A DNA stretch of 64,000 bases, from assembly GCF_004114975.1 (NCBI RefSeq), contig NZ_CP030052.1, forward strand, positions 806,001-870,000. The letters run 5' to 3'. Within the stretch, counting starts at the first letter, position 1; every line of letters starts with the position of its first letter. Below, piece by piece: positions 1 to 8,689 of this stretch. The translations under genes and the position numbers were made by a program. The stretch comes from Bradyrhizobium guangdongense. Its GTDB lineage: Bacteria > Pseudomonadota > Alphaproteobacteria > Rhizobiales > Xanthobacteraceae. Below the pieces are notes generated by a model that was not told where the DNA came from, did no database searches, and saw nothing but the letters and a program-made list of their open reading frames with translations.

Positions 1-189
1 TTGCTTGCGCATCCAGCGCGACGTCCAACCAAGGCCGCACCCCAAATCGAGGACGCGCTTGCCGAAAATCGCTGGCAAAATCGCGCGTATGGAGGGCCAT
101 TCAGGCGCACCGTCCAGACCGCGAATTTGTCTCGGAAGCTGGCTGTAACCGGCGAAGAAATCGGGATTGTCGTAGATATTCTGTGCCAT
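1..189 (-). CDS. Class I SAM-dependent methyltransferase, N-terminal part (runs off the window)
   Basis: Reading the minus strand from an ATG at 189 gives 63 codons with no stop to the window edge. The protein begins MAQNIYDNPDFFAGY and near residues 46-52 carries DLGCGLG, the glycine-rich motif I that binds S-adenosylmethionine in class I methyltransferases. The N-terminus resembles small ubiquinone/menaquinone-type methyltransferases, but substrate cannot be told from this piece. A long opposite-strand frame covers the same bases and is a shadow. A perfect palindrome at 276-295 lies about 90 bases upstream and may control it. Confidence 0.75.
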   Translation of the reverse strand, partial: MAQNIYDNPDFFAGYSQLPRQIRGLDGAPEWPSIRAILPAIFGKRVLDLGCGLGWTSRWMRKQ

Positions 190-275
190 GGTGTTCTCTT
201 GTCCGGCGTAATGGGATTCGGATCATACGACAGACCGAGATTCCTTTTGTTCCCCTTTCGTCGCGTTTACGGCGC

Positions 276-295
276 GAATTGGTTTCAACCAATTC
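276..295. promoter_or_regulatory. Perfect 20-base palindrome, candidate operator
   Basis: The arms GAATTGGTT (276-284) and AACCAATTC (287-295) are exact reverse complements around a 2-base centre. The two-base centre is too short for an RNA hairpin loop, so a dimeric repressor site (TetR/MarR-like spacing) is the better reading. It sits upstream of the methyltransferase start at 189. No regulator gene is adjacent in the window. Confidence 0.4.
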
Positions 296-422
296 TCACT
301 ATTTGGGGCAGTGGCGGCGGCGAGCTTCCCCTTGAACCCAGCGATGCGGGGCTCAATCTAGACCTAGGGGATGCAGCCGACACTCTGCACGCCCAAAGCG
401 GCTGGAAGAAACGTCGGATGAT

Positions 423-740
423 GCCGGGATTATTGGGCGTCAAAAAGAACAGAGCGACTTGGAGACTCTAGACCCCATCCCGGACGCTCTATTGCCCGTC
501 GCCAATGAGGTTTGGCAAAAGCAAAATCTGTCTCGCCTTCTCATTGCTGACTTTGTCGCCCCGGAAACGGGAGAGGTCTGCCTTACGTAAATGACGCGGT
601 TCAAACGCTTCCAACCATTCTGCCGCCTGACATCACTCCGGAGTATTACCGTCGTCTCCAAGGGCCGCTCAACAGGAACTATCAGGACAACCGAGGCACG
701 GCTCGTATTACTCTTCATAGCGCAAGTGTTACTCAGTAAG
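423..740 (+). pseudogene. Frameshifted remnant of an unrecognised protein
   Basis: One frame reads from about 423 to the TAA at 588-590 and includes ETLDPIPDALLPVANEVWQ. At about 570-580 the plausible sequence moves to the next frame (GLPYVNDAVQTLPTILPP and onward) and ends at TAA 738-740. The two halves look like one proline-rich globular protein split by a one-base change. I do not recognise the family, and no start codon with a ribosome site is evident. Bases 741-986 show nothing convincing. Confidence 0.3.
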
Positions 741-986
741 GCTCTAGGTAAGCCGCTTGGAAAGAGAGCTCTGGTGGGCATCACCAAAGGACCGGGTATC
801 TCAACAGAGCGCCGTCAATTCAGATGAAGCTTGCTTTGGACTACGTGGTCATAGAGCGCTTTCGTGGAGCGGCCTGGAAGTCGCCGCCCCGTTCGCTTTC
901 GGCTTCGCAATTCAGCGATGGCCCCCCTGACATCGCAATGCGGGACTGAGGCCGGCGTTCGGATCCGAATTGCAGTTCTCCATGGA

Positions 987-1916
987 TCATTGGACTCTCG
1001 GCAGAGACTTCGCGAAATCGAGCACCCGTCCGCTTACGCTGGTATCCACCGTATTGTACGAGCTGAATTGAGAGATATGCCCATGGCCCAACAACCGGAG
1101 TAGCAGGGGGCAATGGGACGCCCGCAGCGCCAAGGTGGCGAATAGTTCTCCGGCTTGCACCTGCATCGGAACCGGATCGTATTCCGCGTAGGTGATCAAG
1201 GTCGGCACGTCCGGGGCATCTATCAGACGGGTCGTCGACATCTCCAAATATCGGGCAGTCTCCTCGCCGAAATAGGCCTGATTGCGCAGGTCGGGAGAAG
1301 GTATACCGAAAGCCGCAGCCGCGACGCGTTCGAGAGCGACGTTGTAAGACCCGGACTGCAGAACCACGCCGGCCGCTCGGAGAGGTCGCCCCTTGTGGAA
1401 GGTGGAGACGAAGGAAGCGAGAGCGACGTGCGCGGCTCCCGCCGATTCTCCGAGCAGACATATTCGTCTCGGATCTCCTCCATGATCTTGCGCATTCTCC
1501 TGGGCCCACCTCAAGGCAGCAATCACGTCGCGTGCCCCAGACGGCCACTTGCATTCCGGGGCAAGGCCATAGTTCGCGATGAAGGCCGTGACCCCGTTGC
1601 GGGCAAAGAAGTAACCCACATTGCTCCTATCGGACTTGTCGCCGCGACTGTAGCCGCCACCGTGGAAGAACAGCACCACAGGCACCGAACCCGATGTCGC
1701 AACCGGCCGATAGACGTCCAACGACTGCCTGGTCCCGTTTCCGTAGCGGATGTTGGGAATGACGTCGACTCCGTCGGTCGGCTGGTGAGCCAGGATGTCT
1801 GCGTAGATCCGCGCGGTTCCGGGCGGATCTATCACCGGCCCCAAGGCTCTTATTCTTTCTGCTATCTCGTTCGGCGGCGAAGACATCCAGCGATTGTTTT
1901 CGAATGGAGCGGTCAT
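987..1916 (-). CDS. Alpha/beta hydrolase (carboxylesterase / kynurenine-formamidase-like)
   Basis: A 309-residue serine hydrolase. The oxyanion-hole motif HGGG is at residues 85-88, the nucleophile elbow GESAG at 156-160 (Ser158), the likely acid Asp at 247 and the likely His at 278 or 280. This is the layout of the hormone-sensitive-lipase/BD-FAE esterase group, which acts on esters or amides of small acids. No signal peptide is seen, so it should be cytoplasmic. Its ATG overlaps the stop of the upstream transporter gene by four bases (ATGA), so it is the last gene of the gntR-monooxygenase-transporter operon. It may hydrolyse an ester substrate or a ring-cleavage product. Confidence 0.85.
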   Translation of the reverse strand: MTAPFENNRWMSSPPNEIAERIRALGPVIDPPGTARIYADILAHQPTDGVDVIPNIRYGNGTRQSLDVYRPVATSGSVPVVLFFHGGGYSRGDKSDRSNVGYFFARNGVTAFIANYGLAPECKWPSGARDVIAALRWAQENAQDHGGDPRRICLLGESAGAAHVALASFVSTFHKGRPLRAAGVVLQSGSYNVALERVAAAAFGIPSPDLRNQAYFGEETARYLEMSTTRLIDAPDVPTLITYAEYDPVPMQVQAGELFATLALRASHCPLLLRLLGHGHISQFSSYNTVDTSVSGRVLDFAKSLPRVQ

Positions 1917-3334
1917 GCCTCCCCCTTTGCCCTTTCATCCAAAGTCCAGCCTCCGAACCTCTGCCGGCAGGCGTACGTCAGCACGCCAGCTATCAGGACG
2001 CCGAATACGAGAGGCAACGCGGCGGTTTCGAAGAAAGCGGTACCGGAGAGTTGCTTGGACATCAGGAAGCCTCCGAACAGAGGGCCTCCGATCGCTCCGA
2101 GGCGGCCGATCGCCATTCCCCACCCGACGCAGTTCGACCGGATGGTGGTTGGATATAACATTCCGAAAGCCGAGTTGATCGCGGATTGGGTACCGGCAAC
2201 GCATATGCCGGTCACAAGAACCAACCACGGCAGGACTCCGCGATCGACGAACGGCTGGCCGATGAGCGCCATCGAGGGGATCGCGACGATGTAGAAAGCG
2301 ACGATGACGAGAAAACCATAGCGATTGAACCCCACCGTAAGCATGAAGCTTCCGATCAATCCTCCGAGACCGAACAGGGTCGCCGTGAGCGCGGCGGCTT
2401 CGGGTGAAAGTCCGATGTCACGCAAGACCGTCGGAGCCCAGCTCGCCATCAGAAGGGTCGTGAACAAATTGACCACCGCGAGTAGCCAGAGGAGCGGTGT
2501 GATGATGTGCATGCCGTTTCGAAGCGGCACGAGCGGGGACAAGGCTCCCCTCGAGCCCGTGGACTTCAAGGCGAAAACCGCGTCGTCCGGAAGGTGGCCC
2601 CTCGGGTCGAGAGCCCTGGCGATCCTGAGAAGCTCCGCTCGCTTCGATGGAACGAGCGACAGGTACTTGATGGACTCGGGCAGTACGAAAACGAGCACCG
2701 TCGCCAGCACCACCGGAGCGGCGCCTCCTATATGGAAAAGTACTTCCCAGCCGTAGCGGGAGACCAGATACGCGGCGACGAGGCCGGGTACTATGCCTCC
2801 GATCTGCACGCCGAGCTGTACGACTATGAGGAAGGCACCGCGGACGCGGCGTGGAATGAACTCCGATACGAGCGCGGTCGCGTTAGGGATGATCCCGGCA
2901 AGGCCGACTCCCGCGACGAAACGAAGAGCGCAGAACTGCGCGACGGAAGCGGCCAGCACGGTCGAGCACGTGGCTAGGCCGAAAAGCAATGTCGACAGAA
3001 CGATCAGAGGCTTCCTGCCAAAACGGTCGCCGAGATAGCCGGCTATCGGAGTGCCGATCAGCATTCCGACCAGGCTGGAGCTCAGGATGACGCCCATCGC
3101 GCTCCGATCGAAGTTCAATATCTTGATGATCTCGGGGGCGGCATAGCCCATTACGACAAGATCGAAACCATCTGCGATCGTGACCAGCAGTGGCCAAAGC
3201 ACGACATTGAGGTGGAAGGCGCCGATCGATCGGCCTTCCACGAATTCGTCCAAGTCGATCCTGCGGCCGTCCGGTCGGCTATCGACCGGAGCGGACCCAT
3301 CGAACGGAACGACGACTTGTCCTCCGATTCCCAT
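1913..3334 (-). CDS. MFS transporter, aromatic acid:H+ symporter (AAHS) type
   Basis: A 473-residue, twelve-helix inner-membrane carrier. Loop 1-2 carries DGFDL at residues 56-60 and loop 2-3 carries GYLGDRFGRKP at 99-109. These match the DG-x-D and G-x-x-x-D-R-x-G-R-[KR] signatures of the PcaK/BenK group, which imports protocatechuate, benzoate and related acids with protons. The roughly 35-residue cytoplasmic N-terminus is usual for the family. It lies between the flavin monooxygenase and the hydrolase in one operon, so it probably brings in the aromatic substrate of this locus. The exact substrate is unknown. Confidence 0.88.
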   Translation of the reverse strand: MGIGGQVVVPFDGSAPVDSRPDGRRIDLDEFVEGRSIGAFHLNVVLWPLLVTIADGFDLVVMGYAAPEIIKILNFDRSAMGVILSSSLVGMLIGTPIAGYLGDRFGRKPLIVLSTLLFGLATCSTVLAASVAQFCALRFVAGVGLAGIIPNATALVSEFIPRRVRGAFLIVVQLGVQIGGIVPGLVAAYLVSRYGWEVLFHIGGAAPVVLATVLVFVLPESIKYLSLVPSKRAELLRIARALDPRGHLPDDAVFALKSTGSRGALSPLVPLRNGMHIITPLLWLLAVVNLFTTLLMASWAPTVLRDIGLSPEAAALTATLFGLGGLIGSFMLTVGFNRYGFLVIVAFYIVAIPSMALIGQPFVDRGVLPWLVLVTGICVAGTQSAINSAFGMLYPTTIRSNCVGWGMAIGRLGAIGGPLFGGFLMSKQLSGTAFFETAALPLVFGVLIAGVLTYACRQRFGGWTLDERAKGEA

Positions 3335-3367
3335 ATTCCCTCCCGCTTTTTCGTTCGTTTTGGTTCG

Positions 3368-4990
3368 TCAAGCTCCGCGCACCCGGTCGATCACAGCCGT
3401 CGGATCCTCCGGTGGAGCGTTTCCGTGCCATGCGATGTGCTGGTCGGGCCTGACCAGAACGAGTTTGGATTGGTAGGGCTGGCCAGGAGCGGGACAACGG
3501 ACCACCGACAGCGGGAGCCTCCGCAGCTTCGCGGCCTCGAGCAACGCCTCGAGAGGTTCTCCGCTTTCGAAATCGACAAGGGTGTAGTCTCGACCCAACA
3601 GATCGTAGAAGCCGCGTCCGGGCGACGGCCAGAAGTGGGGCGAACGCGCTCCCGGAAAGTCGGCGGGCTTGTAGTTGCTCCATGTGTCCGGAGGCGCGGC
3701 AGTGCCATTGGCACAAACGATGGGGGAGGATTCGTACCGCTCGCCCAACTGCAGTCCGGACGTGTCGTATTCGTCGAGATCGTCTACGACCACGAAATCC
3801 CCGAACGTCTTCCGGGCACGCGCACCGGCCTCGCCTTCATCCTCGATGGTCGGCGGGATCAGCCACTTGCCTTTCCGTTTCGAGCAGTGGATGCCGATCT
3901 TCGAGTTCCTCAAACCGATGGATCTCCGCTCGGCCTCGTACGAATCCAGGAGGTTGGGACCGGCCCACCCCGAGTATGCTGCCGCAAGCTTCCAAGTCAG
4001 GTTCAGGACATCTCCGATGCCCGTGTTCATGCCGAAGCCACCTAGAGGTGTGTAGAGGTGCGCCGCGTCGCCAACGAGGAAAGCGGGACCTGCCCGGTAT
4101 GCCGCGGCAACCAAAGACAAACCGCCGGTCCACGGCCCCTCCGCGAGGATTTCGTACGGAAGGTCTTTGCCGAATATCGACCGCATCACCTCGTCGCTGC
4201 GGACCTGCTCCCAGCCGAGGCCTTCCGGAACCTGATAATGAATGATCCAGCGCTCGCGGCCGTCCTGGGCAAAAACGAACGCGCGGAGGTCGTGATTTAT
4301 GATCCAGGTGATGGTCGCCGGCGCACGCCTGCTCTCCTCCAGCAGAGTCGGGGCCCGAACGAAATACGTGATCATGGTGCCGGAGACGAACGCATTGTCG
4401 ATGCGCCCGTCGTCGCCCGCCATGGAAATGTTGAAGTGACGACGAACCGGACTCCGAGCCCCATCGGCACCGATGACGTACCGAGACCGGATTCGTTTGC
4501 GCACTCCCGTGCGCACGTCTTCGACCGTTGCGATCGGAGCGCCGTCCTCCCCACCGAGCGCGACCAGGCGTGTACCGAAGCGCACGTCGACCGACTCCGA
4601 GGCCTCGGCATGTCGGCGCAGCAGCGGCTCCAGAAAGAGCTGGGAGATGGACAGGCCGGACTCCGGTCCGAGCTGCCCTTCACTAAGGCGCGTCTTCAGC
4701 AGATCGATGTTACCGAATTCGTGGCCGCAGAAGCGCGTGACGAAGGCTACGCGCGGATGCATTTTGGCAAGCGGCGCCGCCGCGCGAACTTCCTCCGCCA
4801 GTCCGAGACGACGGAAATGCTCCATAGTGCGTGCATTCACGAAATTGCAGCGGGGCTGGGTCGCCGTCTCGAGGTTTTCCGTAATCAGAATGCAAGGTAC
4901 CCCCCTCTGCGCGAGATCGATCGCGGATGTCAGCCCGACGGGTCCTCCGCCTACGATAAGAACGAACGTTTCCTCGAAATCGCCTGTCAT
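3368..4990 (-). CDS. FAD-dependent aromatic monooxygenase (phenol/2,4-dichlorophenol hydroxylase class)
   Basis: A 540-residue group A flavoprotein hydroxylase. It has the dinucleotide motif VGGGPVGL near residues 13-20, the DG motif GADGARS at 174-180 and the second FAD motif GDAAH at 307-311, followed by TPLGGFGMNTGIGD. The thioredoxin-like C-terminal domain typical of the TfdB/PheA/MhpA group fits the length. The enzyme adds a hydroxyl ortho to an existing phenolic OH using NAD(P)H and O2, making a catechol-type product suitable for the extradiol dioxygenase at 6626-7570. It lies 42 bases downstream of the GntR gene on the same strand. The exact phenolic substrate cannot be read from sequence. 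Confidence 0.88.
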   Translation of the reverse strand: MTGDFEETFVLIVGGGPVGLTSAIDLAQRGVPCILITENLETATQPRCNFVNARTMEHFRRLGLAEEVRAAAPLAKMHPRVAFVTRFCGHEFGNIDLLKTRLSEGQLGPESGLSISQLFLEPLLRRHAEASESVDVRFGTRLVALGGEDGAPIATVEDVRTGVRKRIRSRYVIGADGARSPVRRHFNISMAGDDGRIDNAFVSGTMITYFVRAPTLLEESRRAPATITWIINHDLRAFVFAQDGRERWIIHYQVPEGLGWEQVRSDEVMRSIFGKDLPYEILAEGPWTGGLSLVAAAYRAGPAFLVGDAAHLYTPLGGFGMNTGIGDVLNLTWKLAAAYSGWAGPNLLDSYEAERRSIGLRNSKIGIHCSKRKGKWLIPPTIEDEGEAGARARKTFGDFVVVDDLDEYDTSGLQLGERYESSPIVCANGTAAPPDTWSNYKPADFPGARSPHFWPSPGRGFYDLLGRDYTLVDFESGEPLEALLEAAKLRRLPLSVVRCPAPGQPYQSKLVLVRPDQHIAWHGNAPPEDPTAVIDRVRGA

Positions 4991-5032
4991 TTCCTCTCTC
5001 TTCGGCTTCTTGTTTGTTTTTAGGAACGCTGC

Positions 5033-5725
5033 CTAGCAAGGCGTTCGCGTCACGACACCGGGCTGGGCTTTTCCCTGCAACAGCAGTTGCTGCCGGCAGA
5101 GTTCGGCGGTCTCGCTGAAGTGTCGTGTCAGCAGGACGACCGCCTCGTCCGGACGGTGCGCGAGCACCGCGTCGGCGATCATCTTGTGGTCGGCGGTGCG
5201 GGCTCCGCCGACGTGTGCGGCGCGAGACATGAACCGATACCTGTCGGCGCTGTCGAACAACTGATCGCAATACGCCAGAATGCGCGGCGCGCGGCACGCG
5301 GAGAGAAGCGTGGCGTGGAAGACACGATGCGCGCGCTCCCATTCCGGGTCAACGGAAGCCGGCGTAAACGGAATGCGGGACAGCCGGTGCCATGAGAGCA
5401 GGACCTGCTCCTCCCACTCGGCCCCACCGTACTCGAACGATTTTCTGAGAGCGAACTCGTTGAGCACGATCCTGGTCTGCAAGAGGTCGTCCAAATCCTC
5501 GATGCTCAACGGCGCGACGGAAAAGCCGCGCTGGTCGGAATGCATGATGAGGCCGTCTTTGGCCGCCCGGGTCAGAGCCTCGCGCATCGGAGCTGCGCTG
5601 ACCCCATAACGTTCGCACAGCGAGCGGATCTTCAGCTTTTGGCCGAAGGAAAACATCCCTCCGATCACGTCCATACGGAGCTTCTGGTAGGCGGCCGTTG
5701 CGAGCGTCTCTGATGCGTCCGACAA
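5033..5725 (-). CDS. GntR-family regulator, FadR/FCD subgroup
   Basis: A 230-residue regulator. The N-terminal winged helix spans about residues 10-75 (RSLCERYGVSAAPMREAL is the recognition region) and an all-helical FCD ligand domain follows. FCD metal-ligand candidates include the His pairs in AHRVFHATLL and in DHKMIADAVLAHRP and LLTRHFSE. The gene heads the monooxygenase-transporter-hydrolase operon and faces the SDR/dioxygenase pair across a 93-base divergent region. It is therefore the likely local regulator of both sides, with an acid from the pathway as inducer. Confidence 0.88.
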   Translation of the reverse strand: MSDASETLATAAYQKLRMDVIGGMFSFGQKLKIRSLCERYGVSAAPMREALTRAAKDGLIMHSDQRGFSVAPLSIEDLDDLLQTRIVLNEFALRKSFEYGGAEWEEQVLLSWHRLSRIPFTPASVDPEWERAHRVFHATLLSACRAPRILAYCDQLFDSADRYRFMSRAAHVGGARTADHKMIADAVLAHRPDEAVVLLTRHFSETAELCRQQLLLQGKAQPGVVTRTPC

Positions 5726-5818
5726 ACTACCCCTCCTGAAATAGAAATTTCTTGCCTTGACGTATGATAATCTTTATTTAAGTCGGGCAAGTCAAATAAT
5801 ATATTGTTTGGAGCCGAA
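5726..5818. promoter_or_regulatory. Divergent promoter between gntR gene and SDR/dioxygenase pair
   Basis: This AT-rich gap contains a TTGACG box at 5757-5762 and an inverted repeat, CTTGCC (5751-5756) with GGCAAG (5786-5791), that could be the GntR site. A GGAG at 5810-5813 serves the ATG at 5819. No clear -10 box at standard spacing could be assigned for either direction. Confidence 0.45.
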
Positions 5819-6598
5819 ATGGACCTCGGTTTGGCGGCTAAACGGGCCCTCGTATGCGCGTCCTCTAAGGGGTTGGGTTTTGCATGCGCGACTTCGCTCG
5901 CCCGCGAGGGCTGCGAAATCACACTGAACGGCCGGGATGAGGAGCGCCTTCGCCTGGCCGCAAAGTCCATCGAGGCCCTCGCGGGTAAGCCAGTGGCGTT
6001 CGTCCAGGCGGACATCGCGGAAGAATCGGGTCGCCAAACGGTTATCGAGGCCTGTCCCGAACCCGACATCCTCATCAACAACAATCACGGGCCGGCGCCC
6101 GGAAATTTCCTCGAGTTCGGCCGCACGGAGTGGTTGGAGGCGATCGAGCAGAACATGCTCGCGCCCCTTCACTTCGTAAAAACCTTTCTTCCTGGAATGC
6201 GGGACCGGAAGTTCGGGCGGATCATCAATATCACGTCTGCCATGGTGAAGGCGCCGCATCCCAAGATGGAACTCTCGTCAGGCGCGCGCGCCGGGCTCAC
6301 GGCGGCCTGCAAGTCGCTTGCCCGGCAATACGCCGCCTACAACGTCACCATCAACAACATGCTGCCCGAGCGCATCGATACCGATCGTCAGCGCTTCATG
6401 GCGGAAAGGATGATGTCGGAGCTGGGAATATCGCTTGAAGAGGCACGCACCAGGATCGCCGACTCGCTTCCGGCGAAGCGATTCGGAAAGCCAGAAGAAT
6501 TCGGGGATGCCTGTGCCTACCTCTGCAGCGTACAGGCGGGCTTCATCACCGGCCAGAATCTTCAACTGGACGGCGGCTCCTACCCCGGCCTGATTTGA
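5819..6598 (+). CDS. SDR-family oxidoreductase-like protein with degenerate catalytic site
   Basis: A protein of 259 residues from the ATG at 5819, chosen over the upstream TTG at 5804 because GGAG lies 5 bases before it. The Rossmann start reads SSKGLG, and NNNHGP stands where NNAG is usual. Where the SDR Tyr-x3-Lys is expected, after INITSAM, the sequence reads MELSSGARAGLTAACKSLA, so both Tyr and Lys appear replaced. This matches the known BKR-like SDR subgroup that lacks a perfect tetrad. The C-terminal GGSYPGLI end is normal for SDRs. It is transcribed with the dioxygenase and may oxidise or reduce a pathway intermediate, or act as a non-classical dehydrogenase. Confidence 0.82.
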   Translation: MDLGLAAKRALVCASSKGLGFACATSLAREGCEITLNGRDEERLRLAAKSIEALAGKPVAFVQADIAEESGRQTVIEACPEPDILINNNHGPAPGNFLEFGRTEWLEAIEQNMLAPLHFVKTFLPGMRDRKFGRIINITSAMVKAPHPKMELSSGARAGLTAACKSLARQYAAYNVTINNMLPERIDTDRQRFMAERMMSELGISLEEARTRIADSLPAKRFGKPEEFGDACAYLCSVQAGFITGQNLQLDGGSYPGLI

Positions 6599-6625
6599 AC
6601 GAAAACCAATACAAGGGAGGACTTG

Positions 6626-7570
6626 ATGGCGATACCGCGACCCGTATTTCGTCCACCGTTCAACATGACCCGAGCAAGCCATGTCGTGCTCGCGGTGAAA
6701 GACCTGAAAGAGAGCAAGCGCTTCTACGTCGACGCGCTCGGATTCGTAGTCAGCAGCGAAGACGAAAACCGCCTCTACCTCCGAGGACTCGAAGAAGGTT
6801 GCCATCATTCCCTCGTTCTGGAACAGGGCGGCAAGCCGAGCGCGCAACACATTGGCTTTCGCGTTCTGACCGAAGAGGATTTGGATGCTGCAGAAGCTTT
6901 CTTCCGGGATCTAGGTCATCGTCCGACCTGGGTCGAGGTACCTCATCAGGCTCGTACGCTGCGTGTTTCCGACGCCGCGGGTGTTCCTCTCGATATTTGC
7001 GCCTCCATGGAAACGAGGCCTCGTCTGATCTTGCAATCCAGCCGTTTTAGCGGCGCCTGTCCGCAGCGGCTCGACCATTTTCAGATTTTGACACCACACG
7101 TGGACCGGGCGCTCGAATTCTACACTCGTCTCGGATTCAGACTGTCGGAGTACATTACGCAGGACGGATCGGAAGAACCGAGCTTCGTTTTCCTGCAGAG
7201 AAAGGGCAATCCGCACGACATAGTGTTCGCCCCAGGTCCGGGCCCAGGACCTCTCCTTCATCACGCCGCCTTCACCATCCCGGAGACCTACCATCTCATG
7301 TTCATCTGCGATCTGCTCGCCGAGATGGGCTTCGGTAGGTCGGTGGAGTACGGCCCGGCGCGCCATTTCGCTCCCGGATATGCCCGCTTCGTTTATCTCC
7401 GCGACCCGGACGGACACCGCATCGAACTGTTCAACACTCACTACCAGACGATCGACATCGAGGACGAACCGCTCAAATGGGAGATGGCGAAGGTATTGGC
7501 CGGTGGATGGGGCCCCCCTCCTCCCCAATCGTGGATGACCGAGGCAGCTCCGTTCGGCGCGGCAGAATAG
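6626..7570 (+). CDS. Two-domain VOC extradiol ring-cleavage dioxygenase (catechol 2,3-dioxygenase type)
   Basis: A 314-residue type I extradiol dioxygenase. Each half is a vicinal-oxygen-chelate domain: the first starts SHVVLAVKDLKESKRFYVDALGF, the second RLDHFQILTPHVDRALEFY. Probable Fe(II) ligands are the His of LDHFQ in the second domain, the His of LLHHAAF, and the Glu of GHRIELF near residue 269. A histidine in HIGFRV marks the non-catalytic first domain. The ATG at 6626 follows GGGAGG at 6615-6620. The enzyme cleaves a catechol next to its hydroxyls, consistent with the monooxygenase encoded divergently. Confidence 0.87.
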   Translation: MAIPRPVFRPPFNMTRASHVVLAVKDLKESKRFYVDALGFVVSSEDENRLYLRGLEEGCHHSLVLEQGGKPSAQHIGFRVLTEEDLDAAEAFFRDLGHRPTWVEVPHQARTLRVSDAAGVPLDICASMETRPRLILQSSRFSGACPQRLDHFQILTPHVDRALEFYTRLGFRLSEYITQDGSEEPSFVFLQRKGNPHDIVFAPGPGPGPLLHHAAFTIPETYHLMFICDLLAEMGFGRSVEYGPARHFAPGYARFVYLRDPDGHRIELFNTHYQTIDIEDEPLKWEMAKVLAGGWGPPPPQSWMTEAAPFGAAE

Positions 7571-7748
7571 TCCGGCCAAACTGGCTGCGGCAGAGGGCCA
7601 CCGGCTATTCCGAATAGTACCTCTAGAAGAGGCGCACCCGGGTGGAATTCAGGACTGAAAAGCTAGAGCGACGCGAGGTTAACCATCAGCGCGCCGACTG
7701 CCTGCGTCGGGAGCTCGGTGATCAACTTGGAGCCCTAGCCTTCAAAGG

Positions 7749-7778
7749 GTGTATCCGACGTGCTATATAATGATACAC
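7749..7778. promoter_or_regulatory. vapB promoter with symmetric operator
   Basis: GTGTATC (7749-7755) and GATACAC (7772-7778) form a perfect 7-base inverted repeat with a 16-base spacer that covers a consensus -10 box TATAAT (7766-7771). The vapB ATG follows at 7800 with AGAGGA at 7789-7794. A symmetric site over the -10 is the usual autoregulatory arrangement of VapBC pairs. Confidence 0.6.
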
Positions 7779-7799
7779 GGCAACGGCTAGAGGATCCGG

Positions 7800-8045
7800 A
7801 TGGCTTTCCATATTAAGAATCCTGATACTGACGCGCTGGCCCGCAGGATCGCGGCGCTCAAGAAGATCGGCCTCACCGAGGCCGTGCATACGGCGCTCAC
7901 CCATGAGCTGGAGCGTGAGCAGGGTAAGCCTACCTTGGTCGACTTGGGCGTACAGTTCTGTCGCGATCTCCGGGCCAGGGGCAATCCGCAAAAAAGTAGG
8001 CCGGCAGACAAGGTGTTTCGCGACGGCCTTTACGAAGTTGACTGA
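7800..8045 (+). CDS. vapB: VapB-family antitoxin (Rv0623/PSK type)
   Basis: An 81-residue antitoxin. The N-terminus MAFHIKNPDTDALARRIAAL is typical of the short VapB proteins that pair with PIN-domain toxins in rhizobia. A C-terminal segment ending FRDGLYEVD would wrap the toxin. The ATG at 7800 has a ribosome site and follows an autoregulatory operator. Its TGA overlaps the ATG of vapC by one base, but that toxin gene is broken, so this is probably an orphan antitoxin whose reading frame is still open. Confidence 0.8.
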   Translation: MAFHIKNPDTDALARRIAALKKIGLTEAVHTALTHELEREQGKPTLVDLGVQFCRDLRARGNPQKSRPADKVFRDGLYEVD

Positions 8046-8439
8046 TGTTTATCGATGCCTCGGCGTTGACCGCGATGTCGATCGATGAAGACGAAGCGCG
8101 GGAGCTGTTGACGCGCCTTCAACAAGCGGCCGCGCGTTGACACTCGCCGCTGGCAGTGTGGGAGGCGGTGATCGCCGTAGCCCGAATACTTGGTCTTCCA
8201 ATCTCGGACGCTAGCGAAGCAGTCGAGAGCTATCTGGCGCTAATGGAAATCAAGATGGTGCAAGTGCCGCCCGAAACGGCCCGGATCGCGCTCGACGCCT
8301 TTGACCGTTAAGGCAAGGGCCGACACCCAGCACGGCTGAATTTCGGGACTGTTTTGCTTATGCATGCGCCTGCCATTTAGGAGAGCCTTTGATGTTCAAA
8401 GGCACCGATTTTCCGCAGACTAATATTGAAGCTGCATGA
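8045..8439 (+). pseudogene. vapC: VapC PIN-domain toxin, inactivated
   Basis: Translation from the ATG at 8045 gives MFIDASALTAMSIDEDEARELL, the first acidic site of a PIN RNase. It then hits TGA at 8138-8140, continues as SPLAVWEAVIAVARILGLP, hits TAA at 8309-8311 before GKGRHPARLNFG, and needs a one-base shift near 8345-8350 to read CFAYACA and LMFKGTDFPQTNIEAA. Together these cover a complete VapC in normal order, so the gene has been lost through two stops and one frameshift. The last acidic motif (KGTDF) is still visible. Confidence 0.75.
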
Positions 8440-8689
8440 TGCCGTCCGCGCAGGAGTGCTCACGGCAAGTGTAGGCCAGGACGAGAGCTACAAATCCCGG
8501 TCAACGACCGGCCAGTGACTGGAAAGGGCAGGTGGCTTTCCGAAGAACGCGGGCAGTCTCATCTTCTTCCCGAAGAGTGGTGCATTGACTTCCAGAGCGG
8601 ACGCGCCACCCTAGACTCCGTCGAGACAGAACTGTTGCAGCTCTCCCGAGTTTCCAACTCGTTCACCTCCGCGGTGGCTCATAAATATG

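Noticed and set aside
1..471. Open frame of 156 codons on the plus strand at the left edge
   Set aside because: The minus strand there encodes a clear methyltransferase N-terminus; the plus frame has no recognisable sequence.
1155..2294. Open frame of 379 codons on the plus strand
   Set aside because: Antisense to the hydrolase and MFS genes, which are well supported; no ribosome site or family motif.
7605..7632. Two short inverted repeats after the dioxygenase gene (CTATTC-C-GAATAG and CCTCT-AGA-AGAGG)
   Set aside because: Stems of 5-6 bases with very short loops and no T run; not convincing as a terminator or an operator.
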